DNA of 64,000 bases from Lottia gigantea (GCF_000327385.1 NW_008707225.1:694013-758012), one strand, 5' to 3'; positions 39,638 to 52,000 are shown, counted from the first letter of the stretch. Notes: generated by a model not told the origin, from the sequence alone. Made by a program: numbers and translations.

Positions 39638-39837
39638 TTGTCAGTCTCCCTGAATTGGTTGCCCACTTAAGGAAAATTTAAGTACTTTGTGTTATTACTG
39701 TAACCACATGGTGAACATCAACTGTTGAAACCTACTATTTTATAGATAAAGGTAATTTAACAATATACTGTTGGATATGGAAAGAGGCTCGAAGAAATAG
39801 TAAGCTCATAGGGCTCAAACCTTCAAGTGATAGGTTC

Positions 39838-40210
39838 GCCATTAGTTTGACCAATAGTATCTTAGTCTTAGAAAGGGGAATGATTTACCTGAACTAATTA
39901 TTAATATAGTGTTCACAACTCACTGTCAAAATTTGAGCCTTCAAGTTCATATGTGTTTAAAATTATTCCTGCTAGAAATTTAAAAAGACAAATCATCTCT
40001 TCTTGAAATTCTGCAAATATAGAAAAGACATATATATATTATAGAAATAGACAGTGAATTTTCAAGTTTGAGATGTTTTTGAAGGAATCATGCTATTTTC
40101 ATGCATTTCTAGATATTTTCTATATTTCTGGAGACTATTTACATATATTTAAGACCCAAATCAACCCCTGAAAATGGTAAACCTGAACCTTTAGGGATTT
40201 ACATTGTCTG
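39838..40210. repeat. Interspersed repeat family B, copy 1
   Basis: This segment shares an ordered series of motifs with 53495-53770 and, more weakly, with 42298-42530. The shared motifs are AAATTTGAGCCTT, then GAAGGAATCATGC with ATTTTCATGCAATTT-like sequence, then GACTATTTACATATATT, then AAATGGTAAACCTG. The same order at different sites marks a dispersed repeat. No coding frame is apparent. Confidence 0.6.
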
Positions 40211-40649
40211 TTGGATTTACCAAGAGGCCAACTCAGCAACAAATAGTGTATTTTACCTTAATAGATTATTATTTGAAACTATGAACTAGTTTTTCACTGT
40301 CCAAATACAGAAATGACATTTCAATTCCTTTATGTCTGCAGCAATTCAATGAGTTAAATCAACCACATTTCAAACGTTTAACAAAACAAGTCTAAAATAT
40401 ATGTAATTTCTGTTTTTTGGTCTGGTAATTCTGTAAAAAAGATTTTTGACCTTTCAAATTACATGCTATATTTATATGAACATCATTTAGTCTTTTATTT
40501 CAGTGTATTTTCTTATGACATGCTGTCTGGTTTCTTATATTAAAGCCAAGGCAGCAAGCAAGATTTTCATCATCAAAAAACTTCGTAAATTTTAGTTGAA
40601 AACATGTCTAAATATGCTATTTACATCTATGTATCTATATGATCAAACT

Positions 40650-40965
40650 TACTAATTATTAATTAAGCAGTTTGACAAAGTTTTGGTTATTGGCTTTATA
40701 ATGGCTTGATAGTTGAAACTTTCGGTACAAGGAGGACAGACATTTCCATATGTTTAATTTTCTCAAATCCATACAGTAGTTTTCTTGCACCTTCTAAAAA
40801 GAAAAACCATTAAGTTTGACTTTAGTGAAAACTTACAGATATATTAAAGGGACATTCCTCTTTTTTTCATAGGTTGAAACATTTTTTTGTTCAAATTTGT
40901 GAAAACTATAAACCAAAATCTATAGAAATGTATCCCTTAACTTATCTGAAAGTTTTAACAGAAGA
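40650..40965. repeat. Interspersed repeat family C, copy 1
   Basis: The left part (GGTTATTGGCTTTATAATGGCT, about 40683-40710) matches 44262-44290 in direct orientation. The right part (ATGTATCCCTTAACTTATCTGAAAG, about 40929-40953) matches 44475-44505 in inverted orientation. A MITE with internal rearrangement, or two nested elements, would explain this. TTAAAGGGACA at 40847 may mark an element edge. Confidence 0.5.
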
Positions 40966-42297
40966 CTAAACGTGTCATGCACAATTCATAGAAACTTATC
41001 AACAGCCATCCATGTTAAATGTTTCCTGACAGTACAAGTGAATAAGGTTGATTCCATAGTTCATAAATTCCAGCTTTAACTATCTTTACTCTATTAAGTA
41101 GAAACCTAAAAACCTAGCTTGTGTGTCCATGCGCACTAGATGAAGCAGCTTTGCACTGTTCAATACGATGTCAAATATATTATACTTGTGGCCGAGTCTA
41201 AAACAAGTCAAAACTCAGTGTGATAAAAGCTAACTTTCTATAGCTCTAGAGGTATAATTTCCTTATAAACACAACACAGAGCTATAAAACATAGTTTGTG
41301 AATATGTAGAAATCAACGTGCATGAGAATGGCTAAAAAATATTGAGTCTACATTTTATCTGATTGTTAATCGTAAGACTGACAGACAAGTCAAGGGTAAA
41401 CTTGGTTCGTTATAAAAAAAGTTAATGGAATGTAAACTACCGGGAAATGACCTTTTAACTATTTTCAATGTCTGCTGTGTAATTGAATGCATACTATAAA
41501 CTGGTGGCATTTACATATTTTTACATAAGTCTGCTCTTTTACGAATTAAAAGTTTAATTTAAACAATTTACTGACTATAACAGCAAACAATAATAGAATA
41601 ATGTCTGAATAGTTATGGACGTTGGATTAGTGCACTGGTACCAACAACTCTTTTTGGTTCTGAAGTATCTAGAAAATGGAGTTGATGTAAATTCAGAATA
41701 ATTATTGGTTTCATTTTTTGATTCTTGGCTTTGTTCAAAGGGAATTGGAGGGGAATGCAAATAGGAATTAGCAGGGCTATTTGCAGATGTGAATTTTGAG
41801 TCATTTATGTCAGTCATAAGCATAACACTTGTAATTGGTAATCATATGTAGCTTTTATTAAGCTTAAATATATAGCTTACTTGATCATGAAAATTGAGGT
41901 ATAAAAGCGTGAAGATTGAAACAGTGAATAAATTTTAAGCTTTTAATGTCTTGTCCAGTTCACTCATCTGAACAACTACATGAATCTTTCTGACGTGGTT
42001 TGTTAACCAAGCATCCATATTTTAGTGTCCAGAGAGCTGGCAAAGTTTATATCAGTTGAATGGCCAAATTTGCATTGAAATTCTCAGGAGCACAATTCAA
42101 ATTGTTTAGGATTATATTTTGAAACCTGTTAATCAATTTTTTGCATGATTTTCTCGGGACTGTCTGCCACATTTGCATCTATTATCCCCAAGAGTCGAGA
42201 ACACGTGCTAGATTTTCTTATTAATTGAACTATTTATAAAATCAATAATTGAATATTATATTATGTAATAAACTACAAAAATATATTTACACTGTTA

Positions 42298-42530
42298 TTA
42301 AAGGGACAAGTGCTCCATTTTTATTTTACCAATCATACTTTAGTCTCAGAAACAGGACTTTTTTTAGCTAAGCCAATCAGGGAGAGGCTTCACAGCTCAC
42401 AGTTGAAATTTGAGCCTTCCAATACATTTGTTACAAGAATTATCCCAGTTTGAACTCTTTGATATAATTATAAAAAAGACATATAAACAGATAGTGGGGT
42501 CATAAAGATTTGAAATATATTTTAGAATTA
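42298..42530. repeat. Interspersed repeat family B, copy 2 (diverged)
   Basis: It starts TTAAAGGGACAAGTGCTCC and contains ACCAATCATACTTTAGTCTC and CAGTTGAAATTTGAGCCTTCC, paralleling 39853-39940. Similarity fades to the right, before the assembly gap. Confidence 0.45.
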
Positions 42531-42704
42531 TTTTCAGATCAGGTTATGAGAGATTGCATTAGAAAATATGTCCATATTTATTCAGAACTGGTTGACTCTC
42601 AATACTAATAAAAAAAATCCAAATTAATGCTTGATATAGGTAAATAGGACAAATGTATGTTAGAAAAACGGACACGTTTCGTGAAATTTAAGATCAATCT
42701 AGCA

Positions 42705-42754
42705 NNNNNNNNNNNNNNNNNNNNNNNNNNNNNNNNNNNNNNNNNNNNNNNNNN
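42705..42754. other. Assembly gap (50 N)
   Basis: A run of exactly 50 N, a conventional scaffold gap of unknown or nominal size. The 67-residue frame at 42657-42860 that runs across it is meaningless. Confidence 0.99.
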
Positions 42755-43977
42755 TATATCATGGACAGTTCACTTAGTTCAGGTTGTAAAAGAAAAAAAT
42801 GTCACCTTTTTTTGTTTTCTGATCAATATATTTCAGATATATAGATTATTGATGGTATAAACTAAGATCATGACCTATTTTTGTTTGGTCCAATTCATTT
42901 GTTTCCACAATACCTTGCCACTTTAATGTCTGATAATTGAGACTACATTTAAATCAGTCCAATTTTAGTTGGTGTGATAGTACTAATGTTTCTAAACATG
43001 TTCCTGAGTAAGATCACTAATTGTATTATCATACATGTATGGTATAATTAGGTTTCACTGTATAAAATACATGGGTACTGAAACTGACCTCTGGCTAGAA
43101 AAGTCAGAAGGGCTAGACCTATTTTATATGAATTTCCAACTAAGCTTTATAAAGTATACTTGTGATAATATAATTGAAACTGATAAACATTACATGAAGG
43201 AACATTCTTGTATTTTAATGTCTATGGTTTGTGTTAGATGGTGATGAGAAGATAGTGAAAGCACTGACCTGGAAGATTTCAGAAAGCCTGATGAAATTAT
43301 TATAGTTTTCTGAATGTTGACAACCTTATGTCTTATATCTTCTTGATATTTTCATGATCATAATACATCTGGAAAGGATTTACAAGTAGAAAAACTAACA
43401 GCAATATCACTTTCTTGTTTTTACTTCTAAGTTACAGAATTGTGAAACTTGCATATGTTACTTATTTACACTAACATTTACAGAATTTTAATTATTATAA
43501 TTAAACTTTCATGATAAAAATTTTGATTTGTATACATTTGATACATCTGTTTGATGTACATCAATATACTTGTGTGTTTGTGTATAAGTTTGAATGATTT
43601 TATAATTTTACCATGTTTCATTCATTCTTTTCATATGGACCATTATTGTCATCATTGAGAATTATTGGAAAAAATGATTAAAAATTCTAAATGGTCTGAA
43701 AGTTGTAGTTTTGTTGGCTTCTTTCTGAATCAGTCTTTTTGTGAATTCTACTTGAACGATTTTTAACTATGTCTGAATAAGCTGATAAAGATAAAGCTAG
43801 TAGAAAGCTGTACAGTATGTCTCTCTTGTATATTGCGTTGACATCAAAACAGCACATCAGTTAGTGAAATTGTCTTCTCAGTCATTTCTATTAAATAGAT
43901 CTTCTACATGAGTCTTGTCACAGTACCAATTGAAATCTTGTTGTGATCTGGAGAATGGTTAAAGCAAATAAAAGAAT

Positions 43978-44094
43978 ATGGAAGATGAGCTTCCTCAATT
44001 TGATCAGTTACATGACAACATATTTACAACTACAGGCAAAGCAGTTGTATTTGATGGATTTCTTTCCACTATTAAAAATACTTTTTTGGCGTAA
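43978..44094 (+). CDS. Candidate coding exon with start codon, unidentified
   Basis: An ATG (A at -3, G at +4), preceded by an in-frame stop at 43969, opens 38 codons starting MEDELPQFDQLHDNIFTTTG and closing at TAA 44092-44094. The residue mix is balanced and unlike the Leu/Phe/Asn-rich chance frames of this DNA. If real, it would be a first coding exon whose donor falls inside the frame: GTTGTA or GTATTT near 44042-44048, or GTAATT at 44091. None is a strong donor. A second frame in another register (43943-44161) covers the same bases. I do not recognise the protein. Confidence 0.3.
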   Translation: MEDELPQFDQLHDNIFTTTGKAVVFDGFLSTIKNTFLA

Positions 44095-44224
44095 TTTTTC
44101 TCAGCAGGGAGAAAATGGAAAAATGCTAAATTTTCATTATCAAAAACACTGCAAATTATAGCTCAAAATATTTATAAAGTATGCTATGTATGTATATCTG
44201 TGTATCTACTTGTACAAACTGAAT

Positions 44225-44510
44225 TTGTTTTTAAAGGGTTAATTAAAAATGGAGAGTACTTAGTTTTGGTGATTGGCTTTATAATGGCTCAAAATTATTA
44301 TTAGCTAAGAGTAAAACTTTAAGAATATGTTGGAGTCATATTTCTCTACAATTAAACATTTATTTTACTGAAATCAATACAGTAATTTTCAACCAGCTTC
44401 TGAAAAGCACTAGGAAAAAAAATTTATATAAATTTGACATTAAAATATTCACAGCTGAATTTTTTTTATTTGAATCTTTCAGATAAGTTAAGGGATACAT
44501 TTCTCTAGAT
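44225..44510. repeat. Interspersed repeat family C, copy 2
   Basis: GTGATTGGCTTTATAATGGCT and the following ~200 bases parallel 40683-40840. Near 44475-44505, TTCAGATAAGTTAAGGGATA is the reverse complement of the corresponding part of copy 1. Confidence 0.5.
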
Positions 44511-44544
44511 TGTGGTGTATAGTTTTAGCTCTGCATATGCAAGA

Positions 44545-44685
44545 TTTTTTTACCCTGTCTTTGTTGCTGGTGAGAGGGGCTGAAATGAAAGAAGTGTTTA
44601 GTCGTTTGGATGGGACCGAGGCTGTGCACGTTAAACATCCCTCGATGGTTGGAAATAAAAGAAGAGTGACATGTTTTCTTGATTT
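44545..44685 (+). mobile_element. SINE body fragment
   Basis: GTTTGGATGGGACCGAGG followed by GTGCACGTTAAACATCCC matches, from memory, a motif pair common in the bodies of tRNA-derived SINEs of molluscs and other invertebrates. No tRNA-like head was found, so this would be a partial copy. The frames that cross it on both strands (44488-44731) are explained by it. Confidence 0.45.
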
Positions 44686-45102
44686 TTTCTCGTTGCACAC
44701 TGTATGGCATTACCTGTCTTCAGTACCCTAATCAAGTGCAACAGTTTATGACATAGAGCTTCTAATCTCCATTCATAGCATTTATTTGATATCCTTTATA
44801 AATCATTACTGGTGCTGATTGATTTTATAATAATTTTAAAATATTCATTGGAAATTTTACTATAGTTACTATATGAAAGTTTGAATTATGTACCTCAGGA
44901 TGATAAAAAAGCTCCACAAAGCACTTTTCTAATATTTCTAATATAATAGTGAAATTAAATATTAGAATTTGAGACTGGTTAACTTAGTACTAAAATGTAG
45001 ACAAATTGTAATAATAACAGAATATATCTGTAGACATTAACTCTGGTTTAGTTTATATTACCCTTCAAATTACTTACATAGCTTGCGTTTTTTTCACTGT
45101 AG

Positions 45103-45220
45103 TGGGAGATAAAGGAAATCAGAAAGATGTAAACAGAAGAAAATTAGAAATTGAAGGGATCAATAACAGACGGCCTGACCATGCAAGTCAATTAGTGATG
45201 ATAGCAGACGTTATAGAAAG
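45103..45220 (+). CDS. Candidate internal coding exon, unidentified
   Basis: A pyrimidine tract ending GTTTTTTTCACTGTAG precedes 118 nt in which only one register is open. After TG, which completes a split codon, it reads GDKGNQKDVNRRKLEIEG and continues through a segment containing RRPDHASQLVMIADVIER, ending in a split AG before GTTCTG. The charged, helical peptide is quite unlike the surrounding chance translations. The donor is weaker than consensus, so the right boundary may differ. The protein is unknown. The + strand placement fits the other candidate exons downstream, but the 2-nt overhang at its end does not match the next candidate at 46883, so an exon lies between them or one boundary is wrong. 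Confidence 0.5.
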
Positions 45221-45954
45221 GTTCTGTTTAGTTATGTCAATTATTGTCTAATTGAGACATGTACTTGATGTAAACTCTGATTGAACAGACAGGGTTGGGA
45301 TATTGGTGATTTACATCCTAGATTAAAAGCAGATTAACTTTCTATGGTTAATAATGAATTGTGACACAGTTACCTCACATTCGTGCCCTTCAAAACGTCT
45401 TCAGTAATTACCAATGATGTCATCAGCACAGTTAGGGATGCAAAGTTCATTTGGTTGAAGACTATTGGATACTGGTTCATGTCTTAGTGCTATAAGTGCT
45501 TTGCTAAATAAGATCACAAATTTAAAGTGCAGCGTTGCATTAATAATAAGTTAACTTAATGTAAGAGTTTAAAGGAATTTGCGTAGCCTATGACATTATA
45601 TTTCTACTTAACTGTATACTTTATAAACCTTCGAAAGTCTGAAGACTTGTAACCAAATTATGCATGCTTATCACCAAGAATCCAGATGGTCGGGGATTGA
45701 TTTTGGTGTTGAAAAGTACTAGAAATGTATGAAGATAGCTTGCCAGGCAAGGTAACATACATCCACTGGCAGCTGTCAGAAATGATAAAACAGTCTTTAG
45801 TGACTAAAGTATGAATATTGAAGAAATTTTAATAGTTTGAATTCAATGATATATATATTTACTGTCAGTTATTTATGCTGAGTAATTCCACCAAATTTTT
45901 TTAAATCAATATCAATAACTCTAAAACATGCAGAAAAAATTGTTAGGAGAGAAA

Positions 45955-46775
45955 TCGTTGAAAATTCAAATTAGACCAAGATCTCATCATTATAAATAAA
46001 AAGACGTAAAACTCCATTCATTTCATTTCATTCATCAATACAAATCATCACAGCACATTTCATAAAAATCCCATGAAATCTGTGGTCTCTATTGTACTCA
46101 TGAACAAATTTTGAAGCATTTTATCTAAGTCAAGAGCTATAACTAAAAAATCGTTTATCGAAAAATCATCAAGTTCAAACTTGTCTGAGCTTTCATCAAT
46201 AAATGATCACACCAAATTTCATTAAAATCAGTTGAAAACTGTAGTCTGTATTGTGTTCACAAACAAATTTTGACATGTTTTTTCTAATTCACGGGCAATA
46301 ACTCAAAAACCGTTGATCGAAAAAATTTTATTTTTTCTAAGATCTCATCATTATAAATGATCACACCAAATTTCATTAAAATCAGTTGAAAACAGCAGTC
46401 TGTATTGTGTTCACAAACAAATTTTGATGAGTTTTTTCTTAGTCAAGGGCAATAACTTAAAAAACGTTCATCGAAACATCATCAAATTCGAATTTGACCA
46501 AGATCTCATCAATATGAATGATCACACTAAATTTCATTCAAATCAGTTAAAAACTGTAGTCTCTATTGAGTTCACAAAATTTTCGACGAGTTTTTCCTTA
46601 GTCAAGGGCAATAACTCAAAAACCGTTCATCGAAACATCGTCATCTTCAATAAGACCTAGATCTCATCAATATATGTGATTACATGGTGTGATTCACACC
46701 AAATTTCATTCAAATTAGTTGAAAACTGTAGTCTCTATTGTATTCACAAGAAATGTTGACGGACAGGGGCAACGG
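45955..46775. repeat. ~157-bp diverged tandem repeat, about five units
   Basis: The phrase AATAACTCAAAAACCGTT or a variant appears near 46141, 46299, 46454 and 46613, spacings of 155-159 bases. Each unit also holds GACCAAGATCTCATCA, then ATGATCACACCAAATTTCAT, then GTTGAAAACTGTAGTCTCTA. The last unit ends in a unique tail reading GGGCAACGGAAATATACG and TTCCATGTGGGC. From memory, similar phrases recur widely in molluscan genomes, so this may be part of a dispersed family with internal tandem units. Copies are quite diverged, hence old. Confidence 0.8.
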
Positions 46776-46882
46776 AAATATACGAGCACATTTCCATGTG
46801 GGCTTATAAACATCACATAATCTCTTCAAACATATCTCAAACTATGAATTTCACTTTCTATTTCTTTTCTATAATATGGCAG

Positions 46883-46980
46883 GGTCTCAAGAAAAAACCA
46901 ATTATCTTTTTAACTTTCAAACATGGATAATTCTGGACATGCTGCAGCTAATTGTTGTCTGTTTATTTGCAATAGAGCGA
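46883..46980 (+). CDS. Candidate coding exon with membrane-like helix
   Basis: A tract rich in T and C ending TATGGCAG leads into 98 nt. After GG, which completes a split codon, 32 codons read SQEKTNYLFNFQ followed by a hydrophobic stretch TWIILDMLQLIVVCLFAIER, then GTAAAT as donor. The hydrophobic run is long enough to span a membrane, but such runs also arise by chance in AT-rich DNA. The exon ends at a codon boundary, matching the start phase of the candidate at 47736. Identity unknown. Confidence 0.3.
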
Positions 46981-47735
46981 GTAAATTTCAAATTGATTTT
47001 ATTCAATGCATAATACCAAAATAAAGTGACATTAGTAAGGACCATGAAGTTACTTGTCAATATAATAATGTGAGGTTACTTTATGCTTTTATTTGATATA
47101 TTCATTTATTATGTCATGATTTGAAGAAATTATTTACTTACTTTGACATGTACTTTCATCCATTGATTTCTTCAGTTCAAAATCTATTCTTGTCTATCAC
47201 ATGTATTTTAAAAATGAAATTACATTGATTAAACTTTGTAGACTTTATTGTACCCACTATGCAGTCCAATATTTACATAATCTTTACAAGCTGTTTGACT
47301 CTCATTTGACTTTCAAAAATCTTTAATGCATGTATATGCTGACAATAAGTTTTGAATTTGTTGGTTGTACATGATCAATTCTGGTTTGTTGAATTCAAAA
47401 CATCCTGTGTTTGTTATTGATTTAACAAATTATTCAGATTTTTTTCTTCTATTTTCACTAAATATTGATTTGTAACATGATGTCACATGCTGCTTTTTCA
47501 ATTGAAATTTTAATTTTTTTTTATTGAATAATCTGTGACCATCAATTAAAATATTGTTCATGGAATAAACTTTAACTAGACATTTCCTGAGAGTATCCTA
47601 GCAGCATGAGTCTGTCTCTAAAAATAATTTTACATTACAGTTTTAAACATGTAAAGTTTTTTTTTAATAGAGTTGAAGCTCAGTAAGAGTGCTAAGAATA
47701 GTATGACATTTTCTTCTTGGTGCATGTAACTTCAG

Positions 47736-47776
47736 GATATTGCTGATTATTTAGAAACAGGCCAGGACAAAGTCTG
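47736..47776 (+). CDS. Candidate 41-nt coding exon, unidentified
   Basis: A TTTTCTTCTTGG...TAACTTCAG acceptor and a strong GTGAGT donor enclose 41 nt. One register reads DIADYLETGQDKV and ends in a split TG. The paired consensus splice sites are better than for most candidates here. Its start phase fits the end of 46883-46980, and its 2-nt overhang fits both 53071-53146 and 61860-61953, each of which begins with one base completing TGG (Trp). The protein is not recognised. Confidence 0.4.
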
Positions 47777-48158
47777 GTGAGTTAGATCCGGGCATCATTA
47801 TTCCTGTTGACAATTGCTGATTGAAATAACCAGTTGAAGACTTTTGCCAAAAGGAACACTGGAATACAATGTCTAAATATTGTCATTTAGAGATATTCTT
47901 TCTTTCCTTAGCTTTTTGCTGGTGTTCTGGAATTTACATATAGGTCGTGTTCATCTGTGGTGTCACCTATGCTCTTTTGCAGCGTCAAATCCGGAAATTA
48001 CATCCTGGTAGTGTTTATTTGCAGCTTCAAATTTCAAAATCTCATTCATGTATCTTCCAAATTGAAATACATGCCAATGTTGTTTACACTGTGGCTTCAA
48101 ATGGTTAACCCACACCTTTGTAGTAGAGTTCATCTCATGTTGCACTCATCCTTGCAAG

Positions 48159-48265
48159 CCTTAAACAAGAACGTGGACGATTTATTGTCCATTGAAGCAT
48201 CAGATATTGAATCTACTTGTGTAAATTCAATAGTACTCAGAAACAGAAGATCATTGAAGTATTAC
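48159..48265 (+). CDS. Weak exon candidate inside a 109-residue frame
   Basis: The frame at 47957-48286 is the longest non-repetitive one after the GPCR. Its right part (ALNKNVDDLLSIEASDIES and onward) looks protein-like, whereas the left part does not. A weak acceptor (CCTTGCAAG) and a possible GTATTA donor bracket it, but its phase does not fit the 47736 exon. Unrecognised; it may be chance. Confidence 0.15.
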
Positions 48266-48904
48266 CATGATATCAAGAAAATATGATATTCATCTGAAAT
48301 TATCAATATATAATCACAATTCTGTTTTGATAAACCGTCTTTTGGTAACCCAGTTAGCTTGCAATAAAAATTGGACATCATTTAAGGAATTTCATTGGTT
48401 TCAAAGTGGTTAATAATTTCATGGATGATAGAAGTAAAATAACTTTCCATTATATTCTCTGTACATTACCATTGGTATTTGAAATTCAACGAGATTTTTA
48501 TCTGTTTAATTGTCTCCAATGTAAAAGATGAAAGTGACTGGAATTCTTTCTTCTGAATGCTTGAGTGATCTGAATTTTAAATTTTTGCTTTAGAAATGTT
48601 TTATGTCACAATTAATGCCCATTTATTGCCAGTCTGAATAATGTTGAATAAAGTTAATGAATAATGGTTGTACTACAAATTGTGACTACTATAATGTTAG
48701 AATTTTCAGGCAAAAAACTGATCAGGCTGCAATCATGGAATGACCATACCATTATATTTTGTGTTGTGTACTTTTTACCATAAGTAGGATTTCTTCTCAC
48801 ATACCTGATCTTACATGATAAATAAAGCTATGAAATGATCCAATGGGAACAGACAAGATCCATTTGTTAGTTCTATAAATTAAATGTTACGTCCTACTTC
48901 CTTA

Positions 48905-49010
48905 TGGGCTAATGAAGACAGCAACACTATGCAGTGTGCAATGAGGAAGCTTTTGCAAGGACAGTCTACTACAGACTTCAGAGTTGTTTAGTTAGTCAGT
49001 TGGATGGCGG
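48905..49010 (-). mobile_element. SINE 3' fragment
   Basis: TTATGGGCTAATG, then GTGCAATGAGGAAGCTTTTGC and AAGGACAG, parallel the same ordered motifs in the copies at 49780 and 63275. Only the tail part is present. Orientation is minus, as in those copies. Confidence 0.45.
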
Positions 49011-49779
49011 GTTAGACTTCGGTTAATTTGGGTCTGTATGCTTTAGTAAACTGAAGTCATACATCTAACTAATTGATGTATGGCTGTTAGTACTTAACAA
49101 TCTGGTTTTTTCCCTCAACTTCTCTTCAGATCACTATCAGCATCTTGATCTAAAACCTGGGTTGAATGGCAACTAAAATGGGGAGCTCATAGCTATCTTT
49201 CAAATTACTGATATCATTGTGGTCTGATGTGTGAGAAACTACAAGAGTTTCATAACCTGCTCAGCTAAGTTTTGCATAGTTGTGGTTGTATTCAATCTGA
49301 TCCCTTTTGCTACACTGTATAATTGTCTTTTTTCTATCACCTTACCCATTTATGGCCATTAGATGAACAAATCATGTCTTACAGCATGTCAATATAAAAG
49401 TTAAAAATCCAATTTGGTATGTGATATGAAATGAAACATTTCTGCAGACTGAATTATTACATATAGTTATTATAAAAGGGCACTTGATAATCAACAGAGA
49501 CATTCATAATCATCTCCATTTCAACTCCATGATTCTCTTACTGGATTTGTATATAGATTGTAAACCTCTGAAGTTATAGATAAGGATAACGTTATATTCC
49601 TTATGGTTAATGAACACTAAATCATCATAAATATATCATTTGTAATCAGTAAGGGAATAATGATTGCATTTCTTACAGAAGAAATGATTGGTTTTTTATC
49701 ATTCTATTACATATTATTCTCAAGACATTATAATCTTCTATGCATCATTCTTTCTTTTCAAATGGAATGAAACAAAATG

Positions 49780-49988
49780 GAGAACAGCACTAAAATGCAG
49801 TGTGCGATGAGAGAACTTTGCCAGAATAGCAGCATAAATCTGCTCAAAACATGTCAGCCCCTAATGTCTGCATATCTGACATGGAGAAACCTGGTTGAAA
49901 AATAAGGAAGAATATCAAACCTATGCCGTTATCAAAACTCAGGGAGAGCAAGCCTCTAACTCACTAAGCAATGGCAACCCCAGAAGTG
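49780..49988 (-). mobile_element. Degraded tRNA-derived SINE
   Basis: This segment aligns by eye with the SINE at 63263-63597. Shared motifs are GCAGTGTGCGATGAGAGAA, then GTCAGCCC...CTGACATGGAGAAACC, then ACCTATGCCGTTATC, and finally GCAAGCCTCTAACTCACTAAGCAA where the tRNA-like A box lies on the minus strand. The central body is missing and the B box is badly decayed, so it is an older copy. Confidence 0.55.
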
Positions 49989-49999
49989 AGCGTTATCAA

Positions 50000-52000
50000 T
50001 TAAGAAAGATTTAGAACATTTTAGAAAATATTTAAGGTTTTATTGAAACTTCTTTATCACTTCTCTGAAAGTCTCACAAAATTTGTGTGTGGTATAAAAC
50101 ATATCCATAAATTGCGGCCAAGCATAAAGCCTGAATCAAATAACTGTATCTGATGTCAATGTTTCTCTTTAAATTAATCTAACATATAAAGACGTAGGTT
50201 ATCATGATGCAGTCAAATGAAATATGTGCAATGTCCAATTCTTATAGTGTGATTCTGTGAAGAATTTTTATGTATAACAACCTTCACCTAAACAACATTA
50301 ACTACACAGGTTATTTCATGGTTGCAGATATTTGTCGACAAAAATCTTCGCTCAAATAGATTCTTAATTTGTTTCTAAAAAGAAATAGAAAATAAGATTT
50401 TAAGACCTAATGATTGAGGCAAGATAGATATTGGTCATTGACTAATTTAAAAGTAAATTGTTCAAGTCTAATTTTGGTCTGATATATTTCTCTAATTGGC
50501 TCAATGGTTTGTCTAGTTTATTTCTCTCTTTTTTATACAGTAGACGAAAACAAATTAGTACTGACGTGACATATATTTAACTGTGGTCTACTTTCATTTT
50601 TCTTTATCCTGGATTTAGCGCTAACAAGATGAATTGATCCTATTGTCTGACTATTTGTCATACAAATTGAGACTTTGGCGACTTTTAACACATCTTAATG
50701 AGGTATTGTGTCATTCATTCCTTTCAAATGCAATTTACACATCAATAGGGGTCTGGGTATTTTTTTTAAACCATAAACTTTGTCTGAAATTTTATCCAAG
50801 ATTACAGAAGCTAGTTGACTGGGTAATAATTATTTTTACTCTTTGATCAAGATTGAAAGGATTGACCAGAATAGTTTAATGCCTCATCTGTGAATACTTA
50901 AGGACACATGTCTTTACTAATGATTTTGAACCTTATGAATTTCCCGATACACACACTATCAGCATCAAAACTATTTTCTTGCAAAAGACATACCTTTTGG
51001 AGGGACACCATGATGAACGTCAAGTTTAATCAAGGTAATCAATGTTTGAACACTATCTGCAGAGCATGAAAGTGTTTTACTCTGCTGACATTTAAATAAT
51101 AAAAAAAACACATAATCTAATCTTTTATATAAAACTGGAAATAAAATCTTGACCAAACTTCTTTGTTTCTGTTTTGTTCTGCATTATCTGTTCTTAAGTT
51201 AAGAGATTAGGGTGGTTGAAAGGTAACAAGTTATTATCCAACAGAAGGCACTGGCAAAGGGTTCATGAATGTTAAGGTAAGTTAAGTTAAGTCAACCTCA
51301 ATGATGTGGAAATGTGTCTTGTGCTAGGGTACAAGATTTTTGCAACAGAATCAACCAATGGAAAGTCTGTACCACAATCCTTTTCATAATGTATATCTTT
51401 TAATATATTTGTGAATAAAATATTGTTTACAAAAAAAAATTCAACATGGCAACCCATTTCTCAATGTAACAAAGAATTGACGTCATTAAATTCCCTTGAT
51501 ATCATCGACTAATCTTTACAGAGAAAGAAAAACAATATAAAATGTCATATATATACCAAAAATCAAACTATTTCATTCTTCACTATTCATTCGTAACTTC
51601 TGATGAAGATAAACATGTCAATTATCATTTATTCCAGTGACACAGATTCTTAACACACGACTTCTTTTATTGACCAACAATCATTTTAATGTATCAGTTC
51701 TTGGGTATATCAATCAATTAAAATATTATATTTTCATTACAATTATGACTTAATTAACTTGATTTGGATATCAATAAGATAAAAAAAAACTTGTATTATT
51801 TATTATTATAGTTATCAAAATTGTGTATCTATATTATCTATCTGGTAATATATCATTAAAATATTAATGATTAAAATCTCCAATATAAAATCAAATAATT
51901 ACAGAGAGAAGTTGTTAATTCCCTTTCTTCTTCTCAAGAAGTGGAACAATCAATTATTGAGATGTTTTTCAATAAAATATATATATCTTGTGTAACAGTA
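50000..52000. other. Gene-free stretch
   Basis: No convincing exon. A strong-looking acceptor at about 49130 (CCTCAACTTCTCTTCAG) lies just left of this stretch but leads into frames that close quickly. A short GTTAAG run at 51274-51297 is a simple repeat. Confidence 0.3.

Noticed and set aside
42657-42860. 67-residue frame
   Set aside because: It runs through the 50-N gap and so has no meaning.
44488-44731. Opposite-strand frames of 61-73 residues
   Set aside because: They overlap each other on both strands across a SINE body fragment. There is no coding support.
45372-45490. Open stretch YLTFVPFKTSSVITND... as an exon linking 45103 and 46883
   Set aside because: The acceptor-like CACAG lacks a pyrimidine tract, and no donor in the needed phase was found.
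49130-49185. Exon after the strong acceptor CCTCAACTTCTCTTCAG
   Set aside because: Two registers close within eight codons. The third is open for only 14 codons and has no clear donor.
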